64,000 nt of DNA from an uncultured Erysipelotrichaceae bacterium. Its GTDB lineage: Bacteria; Bacillota_I; Bacilli_A; Erysipelotrichales; Erysipelotrichaceae. Position numbers and translations under genes: made by a program. The notes beneath the pieces are model-generated. The model had not been told where the DNA came from and ran no database searches. It saw nothing but the letters and a program-made list of their open reading frames with translations. This document shows, in pieces, positions 7,896 through 15,194 of the stretch. The stretch is from assembly GCA_900314905.1 (NCBI GenBank), contig OMXA01000007.1, positions 1-64,000 on the forward strand, in the 5' to 3' direction. Position 1 is the first letter of the stretch; each line of letters begins with the position of its first letter.

Positions 7896-9260
7896 ATGTT
7901 TGAAAAGGTATTCAAGCTCAGCGCCAACCACACCAATGTGAAAACAGAACTGACCGCCGGAATCACGACCTTCATGACGATGGTCTATATTCTGGCTGTC
8001 AATCCGAGCATTCTGAGTGCATCCGGAATGGATGCCGGTGCAGTGCTCACGGCAACCGCAGTTGCTTCCGCAATTGCCTGCTTCGCCATGGCTGCATTCT
8101 CCAACAAACCATTCGCACTCTCAGCCGGTCTTGGCCTGAATGCCTATTTTGCCTATACGGTCTGCGGAGCAATGGTCTATTCCTGGCAGGTGGCTCTGAC
8201 TGCAGTCCTGGTAGAAGGCATCATCTTCATTCTGATGTCTCTGGCAGACGTCCGCGAGAAGATTTTTGACGCTATTCCGTTTTCTCTGAAAACCGCAGTT
8301 TCTGTCGGCATCGGCTTATTCATCTGCTTTATCGGCCTGCAGAATGCCGGCATCATCGTCGATTCTGCCACGCTGGTGAGCCTGTTCTCCTTCAAATCTT
8401 CCATTGAATCCGGAACATTCTTTACTTCCGGAATCACTGTTATTCTGGCAATGATCGGTGTCGTCGTTACTGCCCTCCTTCTGATCAAGGGCAGGAAGGG
8501 ATATATGCTGTATGGCATCCTGATCACCTGGGTCCTCGGAATCCTCTGCGAACTCATCGGTCTCTATCGCCCGGATGGTGTCACATTCTTCTCTGTGATT
8601 CCGACAGCAATCTTCTCTGCTCCAGCATCGATGTCGAGCACGTTCATGAAGTTTGACTTCGGCTTCATCGGCAGTCACTTCCTGGATTTCCTCGCTGTTG
8701 TGATTGCATTCCTGTTCGTTGATGTCTTCGATACGATCGGAACCGTCATCGGCTGTGCTTCTAAGGCTGATATGCTCGACAAGGATGGAAAGCTTCCGGA
8801 AATCAAGGGAGTTCTGCTCGCTGATGCGGTCGGCACCGTTGCCGGTGCTTGCTGCGGAACCTCTACCATCACAACCTTCGTTGAATCTTCTTCCGGTATT
8901 ACCGAAGGCGGCAGAACCGGTCTGACAAGCTGCACGGTAGGAGTTCTGTTCCTTGCGGCTCTCTTCCTGTCTCCGCTGTTCCTGACCATTCCGAGCTTTG
9001 CTACTGCCCCTGCCCTGATCGTTGTCGGCTTCCTGATGGTTCAGCAGGTCACAAAGATCAACTGGTCTGATATGACAGATGCAATCCCGTGCTTCATCTG
9101 CATGACCATGATGGCATTCTCCTATTCCATCTCCGATGGTATTGCATTCGGCATCATCAGCTGCGCAGTCATCCATCTTCTGACTGGCAAGGGCAAAGAT
9201 CTGTCACCGCTGATGTATGTGCTGGCAGTGCTCTTCGTTCTGAAGTATTTCCTGATCTGA
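7896..9260 (+). CDS. NCS2-family purine permease (guanine/hypoxanthine type)
   Basis: A 454-aa membrane protein with 12-14 hydrophobic segments, importing purine bases by proton symport. AzgA/PbuG-branch motifs are visible: GITTFMTMVYILAVNPSIL near residue 22, GLGLNAYFAY near 75, FVDVFDTIGTVIG near 275, and GTSTITTFVESSSGI near 320. The start is the ATG at 7896 because AAAGGGG sits seven bases before it; an upstream in-frame ATG lacks a site. The guanine riboswitch directly upstream supports guanine/hypoxanthine as substrate. Confidence 0.93.
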   Translation: MFEKVFKLSANHTNVKTELTAGITTFMTMVYILAVNPSILSASGMDAGAVLTATAVASAIACFAMAAFSNKPFALSAGLGLNAYFAYTVCGAMVYSWQVALTAVLVEGIIFILMSLADVREKIFDAIPFSLKTAVSVGIGLFICFIGLQNAGIIVDSATLVSLFSFKSSIESGTFFTSGITVILAMIGVVVTALLLIKGRKGYMLYGILITWVLGILCELIGLYRPDGVTFFSVIPTAIFSAPASMSSTFMKFDFGFIGSHFLDFLAVVIAFLFVDVFDTIGTVIGCASKADMLDKDGKLPEIKGVLLADAVGTVAGACCGTSTITTFVESSSGITEGGRTGLTSCTVGVLFLAALFLSPLFLTIPSFATAPALIVVGFLMVQQVTKINWSDMTDAIPCFICMTMMAFSYSISDGIAFGIISCAVIHLLTGKGKDLSPLMYVLAVLFVLKYFLI

Positions 9261-9287
9261 TCAGAACTGAATATCATGATTCATTCG

Positions 9288-9311
9288 GGCAGGTGGAAAC
9301 ACCTGCCTTTA
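9288..9311 (+). terminator. Terminator of the purine permease
   Basis: An 8-bp perfect stem GGCAGGTG/CACCTGCC with a GAAA tetraloop is followed by TTTAT. Confidence 0.85.
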
Positions 9312-9313
9312 TC

Positions 9314-9340
9314 ATAAAAAAAGACTGCATTGCGCAGTCT
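9314..9340 (-). terminator. Terminator of rpoE (delta)
   Basis: Stem AGACTGC/GCAGTCT (9322-9340) is followed on the minus strand by seven T residues, immediately after the rpoE stop codon. Confidence 0.8.
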
Positions 9341-9696
9341 CAGTATTCAATCCTCTCCCCTGGAACATCGAGATCATTTCCTTTTTCATCTTCCTCAGAA
9401 TCTTCAAGGCTCATCTCATCGTCCTCATCATCATTGTCATCATCGAGATCGAGATGATGCTGGGTATCTTCGAACTTCACCCGGTTCTTGAGGTCCCAGA
9501 CGTTGCCTGGAAGGGAAACAAAACGGCTGTCATCATTCAGCTCTCCGTAAAGCTTGCGCTTCTTGACCTTCTTCAGGGATTCAGGAATTCCCGCAGCTTC
9601 TGCGGCAGCTTCGAACAGATCATTGAAGGCGGCAGACTTTCCGGCGGAAGACAGAATGTCGAACGCATAGTCCGTCAGGGTTTTCTTCGTGCTCAT
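9340..9696 (-). CDS. rpoE: DNA-directed RNA polymerase delta subunit
   Basis: The 118-aa product has the two-part layout of the Gram-positive delta subunit: an N-terminal winged-helix (HARE-HTH) domain (DYAFDILSSAGKSAAFNDLF to about residue 80) and an extremely acidic disordered C-terminal tail rich in Asp and Glu. Delta modulates promoter escape and polymerase recycling. I start at the ATG at 9696, since the conserved domain begins there. A GGAGG lies 15 bases upstream, which is unusually far. A well-formed promoter precedes it. Delta is restricted to Bacillota, a useful taxonomic marker. Confidence 0.88.
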   Translation of the reverse strand: MSTKKTLTDYAFDILSSAGKSAAFNDLFEAAAEAAGIPESLKKVKKRKLYGELNDDSRFVSLPGNVWDLKNRVKFEDTQHHLDLDDDNDDEDDEMSLEDSEEDEKGNDLDVPGERIEY

Positions 9697-9735
9697 GTAT
9701 CTGTACAGTATCCTCCTTAGTTCACAGCGACGTAA

Positions 9736-9764
9736 AATATATCTCCGAACATGTATGGAGTCAA
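9736..9764 (-). promoter_or_regulatory. Promoter of rpoE
   Basis: On the minus strand, TTGACT (9764-9759) and TATATT (9741-9736) are separated by 17 bases, a near-consensus housekeeping promoter. Confidence 0.7.
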
Positions 9765-9898
9765 GCATAATTTCCCGCATATTTATGTACAATTTTCCGG
9801 AAATGGCAAGCCTCTGACGAATTCTGATTTTCCTGCAGGGAAGTCCTTCCGGGAAGATCGCATGTATTATAATGAAGGCTGCGGGAGGGATCTGTCAC

Positions 9899-11143
9899 AT
9901 GAAGAATCAGGAAGCGATGAGATGTCTGCTCTGTCCGAAACCGAGATGTTCCGAATCATGTCCAGTTCATACACCAGTTCCTGAGTGCATGAGATATTAC
10001 CGGGAAGACAGGCTGGAAGAAGCAGGCAGAGTACTGTTTCAGAATAACCCGATGACGGCAGTGACTTCCCAGGTGTGTGACTGGAAGAAGTTCTGCTATG
10101 GTCATTGCGTGCTCAATGCCAGAAATGTTCCGGTCCGCTGGTATGAGATTGAGCAGGAAATCAGCGAAGCATATCTCCTGAACCATCATGAAGATAAACC
10201 TGAGCAGAACGGAAAGAATGTCGCGGTGATCGGGGCAGGACCTGCCGGAATGACGGCTGCGATTCTGCTTGCCCAGAAGGGATATCTGATTGATCTCTAT
10301 GATGATCACGAGCGCCCTGGCGGTGTATTGCGCTATGGCATTCCGCCATTCCGTCTGGATCGGAAGTATTCAGATGCCTATGAACGCATTATGAAGGAGC
10401 TAGGGGTGGTATTTCATCCGAACGTGAAAATCGGTTCAGAGGTGACAGCAGACAGCCTGGCCATGAGTCATGACGCAGTGCTTGCGGCAAGCGGTGCCGT
10501 GAAACCGAGAGCCTTGCGCATTCCAGGAGAGGAGCTTCCGCATGTAAAACATGCAATCACCTGGCTCAGTGATCCGAAAGCAGAAGACCTTGGCGAGCAT
10601 GTAATCGTCATCGGCGGCGGCAACGTTGCGATGGATGCCTGCCGGACTGCAGAGAGGTTCGGAAAAGACACCTGGGTATACTACCGCAAGACCTTTGAAA
10701 ACATGCCTGCTAATCCGCTTGAAGTGGAAGAAGCAAAGAAGGAAGGAGTCCGGTTTTCAGTATTCGAAGCACCGGTTGAGGTCAGAAGCCATTCAGTGAT
10801 TTTCCGGAAATGTGAGAATGTCACAGATGAGAATGGGAAAATCGTGACGAAGATTCTGCCGGATACCGATCATGAGGTTCCGTGTGATACGCTTCTGATC
10901 GCAGCCGGAGAAACCATTGATCTGTCGGTATTCAGGGATCATACCCCGGAATTGAATGAATGGCATTATCTGAAGACAGATGAGGATGGAAAGACAAGCC
11001 TGGAAAACGTCTGGGTCGCAGGGGATCTGAGGCTTGGCGCCAGAACGGTTGTAGAAGCAGCAGCGACTGCTAAGAAGAGTGCATTGGCAATTGATTCCGC
11101 ATTGATGGGGAAACTGCATGAAGCATTGAGAAAGAAGGAATAG
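9899..11143 (+). CDS. GltD/NfnB-like FAD-dependent NAD(P) oxidoreductase with Fe-S N-terminus
   Basis: This 414-aa flavoprotein resembles the small subunit of glutamate synthase. The N-terminal cysteine-rich domain (CLLCPKPRC, then CP and further Cys near residues 70-80) fits two 4Fe-4S clusters. The FAD site GAGPAGMTAA is near residue 115 and the NADPH site GGGNVAMDACRTA near 240. A C-terminal FAD segment (VAGDLRLGARTVVEAA) completes it. I start at 9899 because GGGAGGG sits nine bases upstream; the earlier ATG overlaps a -10-like TATAAT (9868-9873). No large GltB-type subunit is adjacent, so the electron acceptor is unknown. Confidence 0.85.
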   Translation: MKNQEAMRCLLCPKPRCSESCPVHTPVPECMRYYREDRLEEAGRVLFQNNPMTAVTSQVCDWKKFCYGHCVLNARNVPVRWYEIEQEISEAYLLNHHEDKPEQNGKNVAVIGAGPAGMTAAILLAQKGYLIDLYDDHERPGGVLRYGIPPFRLDRKYSDAYERIMKELGVVFHPNVKIGSEVTADSLAMSHDAVLAASGAVKPRALRIPGEELPHVKHAITWLSDPKAEDLGEHVIVIGGGNVAMDACRTAERFGKDTWVYYRKTFENMPANPLEVEEAKKEGVRFSVFEAPVEVRSHSVIFRKCENVTDENGKIVTKILPDTDHEVPCDTLLIAAGETIDLSVFRDHTPELNEWHYLKTDEDGKTSLENVWVAGDLRLGARTVVEAAATAKKSALAIDSALMGKLHEALRKKE

Positions 11144-11145
11144 AA

Positions 11146-11592
11146 ATGGGAGAATTACTTACACAGCTTCGCAAAGAGAACATGATGGCAATGAAGAATC
11201 ATGATACCCTGAAAAAGGGAGTCCTGAGTCTTCTGATCAGCAGCATTGCTCTGGCAGAGAAAGAAAGCGGCAAGACGCTGACAAAGGAAGAAGAGCTTGC
11301 CTATGTGCAGAAAGAACTCAAGCAGACCAGAGAGACTCTGGCAGAAACTCCGGCAGACCGCACGGATGTGCTGGAAGAGACCAGCCAGAAAATCGCGCTT
11401 CTCGAAAGCTATCTGCCGAAGCAGATGACCGAAGAAGAGATCAAAGCCGCGATTGAATCGATTCTGCAGGAAAAGGGACTTGAACCTGTGAAGAAGAACC
11501 AGGGACCGGTCATGAAGGAAATGATGGCGAAATACAAAGGCCAGACTGACGGAAAGACCGTGAATAAAGTTCTCGGAACAATTCTGAAATGA
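11146..11592 (+). CDS. GatB/YqeY domain-containing protein
   Basis: A 148-aa protein of the YqeY family, which shares its fold with the tRNA-binding tail domain of GatB (amidotransferase) and is presumed to bind tRNA. Typical features are the helical N-terminus with MMAMKNHDTLKKGVLSLL, the central segment LLESYLPKQMTEEEI near residue 88, and the C-terminal KGQTDGKTVNKVL. It starts three bases after the flavoprotein stop, so the two share a transcript. The family's function is still unclear. Confidence 0.9.
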   Translation: MGELLTQLRKENMMAMKNHDTLKKGVLSLLISSIALAEKESGKTLTKEEELAYVQKELKQTRETLAETPADRTDVLEETSQKIALLESYLPKQMTEEEIKAAIESILQEKGLEPVKKNQGPVMKEMMAKYKGQTDGKTVNKVLGTILK

Positions 11593-11594
11593 AT

Positions 11595-11614
11595 AAAAGG
11601 GCGTGAGCCCTTTT
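11595..11614. terminator. Bidirectional terminator between yqeY and hydE
   Basis: An 8-bp perfect stem AAAAGGGC/GCCCTTTT with a GTGA loop serves the two convergent genes and slightly overlaps the hydE stop. Confidence 0.85.
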
Positions 11615-12689
11615 ATTTCGCTGGAGCAGTGCCCTTCTTCCAGAGTCTCGGGGCATCTCCTCTGCCGATTTCAACTTCATAGCCAAGACCATGGATTCTG
11701 CCGGACATGCAGCCGGCACACATCAGTGCATCATCGCTCAGACAGATCTTATTATCGTAAAGCAGATACTTCTTCCGATTCTCGACCGGAGAAAGATTCG
11801 GCATCACGACATTGGCACCCGCAAGAATGCCTTTCTCGCGGCCGCGCGGATCGGCGGTGCCGAGAGCAGTAGTAGCTGGCAGCAGGGCTTTGGGAAACAT
11901 GAGTCTCAGAACACCGAGCATGAATAGCGTGAGTTCGGTGCTCCCTTCAGGTTCATCGCGGAAGGGAGTCTCCTTGTGAGGAAGGAAGGGACCGATTCCG
12001 ATCATGTCCGGTTCCAGTTCCTTCAGAAAGAAGAGATCGTTCACAAGATCATCTGTCGTCTGGCCTGGCGCATCGATCATCATGCCTGCTCCGACCTGAT
12101 ATCCGATGTCTTTCAGATCCCAGAGGCAGCGGACACGGTTCAGCAGGGTCTGAGGTTCCGGGTGCAGCTTCCGGTAGAGTGAAGGAGAAGCAGTCTCGTG
12201 TCTCAGAAGATAGCGGTCAGCCCCAGCTTCGTAGTATTTCTCGAAGGAGGTCCTGCTTTTTTCGCCGATTGATAACGTGACCGCACTGTCCGGGAAGCGC
12301 TTCTTCAGCTCCCGGATGATGTCACAGAGAATCTCATCGGTATACCAGAGATCTTCCCCGCTCTGCAGAACAAACGTCCGGAACCCGACCTCATGGCCAA
12401 GAGCGGCACAGGAAATGATTTCTTCAGGACTCATGCGGTAGCGCTCAGCATGTTCATCTGAGCGGCGGATGCCGCAATAGCGGCAGTCGCACCGGCAGTA
12501 ATTGCTGAATTCAATGATGCCGCGCAGATAGACTTTATTGCCGAATACTTCCTTTGCTCTATTGCGGGCAAGTGAAAAAAGGTGCTCTGCACTTTCCGGA
12601 GTTCTGCCTTCGATCAGTTCATGGAACTCTTCCCGGGTGAGCATGCCTTCTTCGCTGAGTTTCTCAATCAATATTGCCTGATGATCCAT
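11613..12689 (-). CDS. hydE: Radical SAM enzyme, [FeFe]-hydrogenase maturase HydE type
   Basis: A 358-aa radical SAM protein. The AdoMet 4Fe-4S motif CRCDCRYC (C-X3-C-X2-C) is near residue 65 in the context IIEFSNYC, as in HydE, which helps build the dithiolate bridge of the [FeFe]-hydrogenase H-cluster. The barrel segments ETASPSLYRKLHP and GIGPFLPHKETPF are also HydE-like. The C-terminal CAGCMSG pair may bind the accessory cluster. Start at 12689 follows AAGGAAATCC at good spacing. HydF, HydG and a hydrogenase are not in this window, so it could be elsewhere-partnered, or a PylB/BioB-type relative. Confidence 0.82.
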   Translation of the reverse strand: MDHQAILIEKLSEEGMLTREEFHELIEGRTPESAEHLFSLARNRAKEVFGNKVYLRGIIEFSNYCRCDCRYCGIRRSDEHAERYRMSPEEIISCAALGHEVGFRTFVLQSGEDLWYTDEILCDIIRELKKRFPDSAVTLSIGEKSRTSFEKYYEAGADRYLLRHETASPSLYRKLHPEPQTLLNRVRCLWDLKDIGYQVGAGMMIDAPGQTTDDLVNDLFFLKELEPDMIGIGPFLPHKETPFRDEPEGSTELTLFMLGVLRLMFPKALLPATTALGTADPRGREKGILAGANVVMPNLSPVENRKKYLLYDNKICLSDDALMCAGCMSGRIHGLGYEVEIGRGDAPRLWKKGTAPAK

Positions 12690-12821
12690 TGGATTTCCTT
12701 GCTTTCTATGATGATGTTCTTTTTGCTCTGGTTCGCTGTTCATTATCCTATGTTCCTCATCAGAAAACAAGAAACGTGAATCCCGGACGATTGCCTTCCC
12801 ATACATGGCGGCAGGAAGAAC

Positions 12822-12830
12822 TGCTATAAT
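12822..12830 (+). promoter_or_regulatory. Extended -10 promoter of the DAHP synthase gene
   Basis: TGC-TATAAT lies 25 bases before the start codon, upstream of the AGGAG ribosome site. It has no clear -35 element. Confidence 0.6.
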
Positions 12831-12855
12831 GATGCGCGTATCAGGAGATCGTATT

Positions 12856-13893
12856 ATGGAAAAACACATGCAGTATATTCAGGAATTGCCGACGCCGGAA
12901 GAACTGAAGAAGCAGTTCCCGCTCAGCGATGCAATTCATGAGATCAAGAAAGAACGAGATCGGCAGATTGAAGAGATCTTCACCGGAAAAGATCACCGCC
13001 TGCTGCTGATCATCGGACCATGTTCGGCAGATCGTGAAGACGCAGTGCTGGACTATATGACGAGACTTGCTGCGGTGCAGGAGAAAGTAAAAGATAAGAT
13101 CTTCATGATTCCCCGTGTTTATACGAACAAGCCGCGCACGAAGGGAATCGGCTATAAAGGCATGCTGCATCAGCCGGATCCGCATAAGAAAGAAGATATG
13201 CTGGCAGGCATTATTGCCATCCGTGAGCTTCATACCCGGGTGGTAAAGGAAACCGGGTTCACGACTGCAGAGGAGATGCTGTATCCTGAAAATCATCGGT
13301 ATCTTTCTGACTTGCTAAGCTATGTTGCAGTAGGGGCTCGTTCCGTGGAAGATCAGCAGCATCGCATGACTGCTTCCGGCATCGGCATTCCTGCCGGAAT
13401 GAAGAATCCGACTGGCGGAGATATCTCGGTCATGATGAATGCCATCACCGCGGCACAGTCTCCCCAGGGCTTTGTCTACCGCGGCTGGGCAGTGCGCACG
13501 ACTGGCAACCTGATGGCGCATGCCATTCTGCGGGGATACGTGGACCGCTTCGGCCGGAATCTTCCGAATTATCATTACGAAGATATCATGAATCTGCTCG
13601 AGGAATATCAGAAGCGGGATCTTCAGAACCCGGCTCTGATCGTAGACTGCAATCATTCCAATTCCAACAAGAATTATCTGGAGCAGATCCGGATTGCAAA
13701 AGATGTTCTGCACAGCTGCAAAGTCTCAGAGGACATCCATAAGATCGTCAAAGGCCTGATGATTGAAAGCTATCTGGAAGACGGATGTCAGAAACCGGAA
13801 GACAGTGAATACGGGAAATCCATCACCGATCCCTGCCTTGGCTGGGAGAAGAGCGAGAAACTGATTTACGAACTTGCAGAACTGATTGATTAA
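12856..13893 (+). CDS. aroF: 3-deoxy-7-phosphoheptulonate (DAHP) synthase, class I
   Basis: A 345-aa enzyme condensing phosphoenolpyruvate and erythrose 4-phosphate, the first step of the shikimate pathway. Signature stretches of the AroFGH type are IIGPCSADR near residue 53, RVYTNKPRTKGIGYKG near 92, GARSVEDQQHR near 160, KNPTGGD near 185, and DCNHSNSNKN near 262. Length matches the E. coli enzymes (about 350 aa), including an N-terminal extension that in that type carries feedback sites. AGGAG lies eight bases before the ATG at 12856. It stands alone with its own promoter and terminator; a chorismate mutase is at 56.5 kb. Confidence 0.95.
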   Translation: MEKHMQYIQELPTPEELKKQFPLSDAIHEIKKERDRQIEEIFTGKDHRLLLIIGPCSADREDAVLDYMTRLAAVQEKVKDKIFMIPRVYTNKPRTKGIGYKGMLHQPDPHKKEDMLAGIIAIRELHTRVVKETGFTTAEEMLYPENHRYLSDLLSYVAVGARSVEDQQHRMTASGIGIPAGMKNPTGGDISVMMNAITAAQSPQGFVYRGWAVRTTGNLMAHAILRGYVDRFGRNLPNYHYEDIMNLLEEYQKRDLQNPALIVDCNHSNSNKNYLEQIRIAKDVLHSCKVSEDIHKIVKGLMIESYLEDGCQKPEDSEYGKSITDPCLGWEKSEKLIYELAELID

Positions 13894-13916
13894 GAGGCAG
13901 CAGAACAATGGAAATC

Positions 13917-13949
13917 AATCCGGCTGGTCAGATGCCTGCCGGATTTTTT
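13917..13949. terminator. Terminator after DAHP synthase (possibly bidirectional)
   Basis: An 8-bp stem AATCCGGC/GCCGGATT with a 13-nt loop is followed by a six-T run on the plus strand. It could also serve the convergent azlCD operon, though the minus-strand tail is poorer in T. Confidence 0.75.
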
Positions 13950-13998
13950 CAGCATATTCGGAAGCTGTTTCGTTCTGGCTTCTGAGGTGATCTGCCGA

Positions 13999-14346
13999 TC
14001 AGAATACGCCCTGTACCAGAAACATGTAGATGGCAGTTCCGGCTGCCATGGCGAGCATCATGCTGCGGGTTCTGCAGAAAATGACGGAAGTCATCAGAAG
14101 ACCGGCAAGCTCCGGAAGGCCATGGGCTCCTCCATCAGCGAAGGAAGTCAGAAAATCTGTATTCCGGAAACAGTATACGACCAGAAGACCGAATACCGCC
14201 GGACCCAGAACCTTGCCCAGATAGAGAATAAAGGAAGGAATCTGTTTTCCTTCGGGAAAAGCAAGATAGGAAATGAAGCGCGTGAAGATCGTGCCGGCGA
14301 CCACGATCGCTACCGTAATCACCGCCTGTGCTGCTGTCATGATCAT
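13999..14346 (-). CDS. azlD: AzlD-family branched-chain amino acid transport subunit
   Basis: A 115-aa protein with three to four hydrophobic segments, matching the small subunit of AzlCD exporters of branched-chain amino acids. The family motif TRFISYLAFPEGKQIPSFI occurs near residue 23 and the GKVLGPAVFGLLVVYCF stretch near 44. Its start overlaps the azlC stop by four bases (ATGA), which is the usual azlC-azlD arrangement. Confidence 0.88.
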   Translation of the reverse strand: MIMTAAQAVITVAIVVAGTIFTRFISYLAFPEGKQIPSFILYLGKVLGPAVFGLLVVYCFRNTDFLTSFADGGAHGLPELAGLLMTSVIFCRTRSMMLAMAAGTAIYMFLVQGVF

Positions 14347-15116
14347 GCCTGAATGCCTCCTTCCTGCAGGTGGCTGAGCTCATCTGCAATCGGTTCTGCA
14401 CGCTTCCTGAAACATGCAAGAATGACAAGGATCAGAATCATCGAAGGGATGATGAAATGCTCGGATCCGAAGATCAGCAGGCAGAGCAGAGATCCAAGCA
14501 CGCCAGTCAGCTCTCCGGCATGGGCCAGGAGCATCTGTTTCCATGGAACTTTCTTCCCGTATTTCTGAATCAAGAGATCGCGGTCGCGGAGCCACTGGCT
14601 TAAGAAGATGCAGATGAACATCGCGGTCATCACGAAGTCAAGTCCTTCGGTACTGACCGTGATATAGCTGCCGAAGAATGCTCCGAGCGCAGCCCCGGCA
14701 ACCCAGTACATCTGATCGAGAAATGAGGTCCAGAAGTAATACTTTGACTTATCCATTCCTTCCGGAATCTTTGCGTTGCAATTCAGCGCAAAGGTTTCAT
14801 CACTCGTCGTATAGATGAGATAGAACTTTGCTCTGCCCGTTCCGCGGTATTTCGTCAGCATTGCCAGTCCGTAGAAGATATGTCTTGCGCCGACCATCAG
14901 GGTGGTGGCAAGCACGGAAAATGGATTGAACGGCGCAAGCAGAATGCTGACGAGCAGGAATTCCATGGATCCGGTATAGACGATGAGTGCACTCAGAACC
15001 GGAACCCAGGCCGGCAAGCCGCTTGTTACAGCCAGAATCCCATAAGTCATGCCAAGAAACAGATATCCGGCAAGGACCGGAAGTGTTTTCGGAAATACTT
15101 CTTTCAGTTCACGCAT
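14343..15116 (-). CDS. azlC: AzlC-family branched-chain amino acid permease
   Basis: A 257-aa membrane protein with seven to eight hydrophobic segments, the large subunit of an AzlCD-type amino acid exporter. Family landmarks are GYLFLGMTYGILA near residue 17, YTGSMEFLLVSILLAPFNP near 47, and VGARHIFYGLAM near 75. The operon has no visible Lrp-type regulator beside it. The exported substrate is inferred from the family only. Confidence 0.9.
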   Translation of the reverse strand: MRELKEVFPKTLPVLAGYLFLGMTYGILAVTSGLPAWVPVLSALIVYTGSMEFLLVSILLAPFNPFSVLATTLMVGARHIFYGLAMLTKYRGTGRAKFYLIYTTSDETFALNCNAKIPEGMDKSKYYFWTSFLDQMYWVAGAALGAFFGSYITVSTEGLDFVMTAMFICIFLSQWLRDRDLLIQKYGKKVPWKQMLLAHAGELTGVLGSLLCLLIFGSEHFIIPSMILILVILACFRKRAEPIADELSHLQEGGIQA

Positions 15117-15157
15117 GCGATCATTTTAGACTTTGCGGAAAAAAGAGTCTATGGAAA

Positions 15158-15185
15158 AAGAAAAGGCGCAGCCCGAAGCTGCGCC
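15158..15185 (-). terminator. Terminator of pflBA
   Basis: An 8-bp GC-rich perfect stem GGCGCAGC/GCTGCGCC is followed by TTTTCTTTTT on the minus strand, ten bases after the pflB stop. Confidence 0.88.
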
Positions 15186-15194
15186 AGGAAGGAA

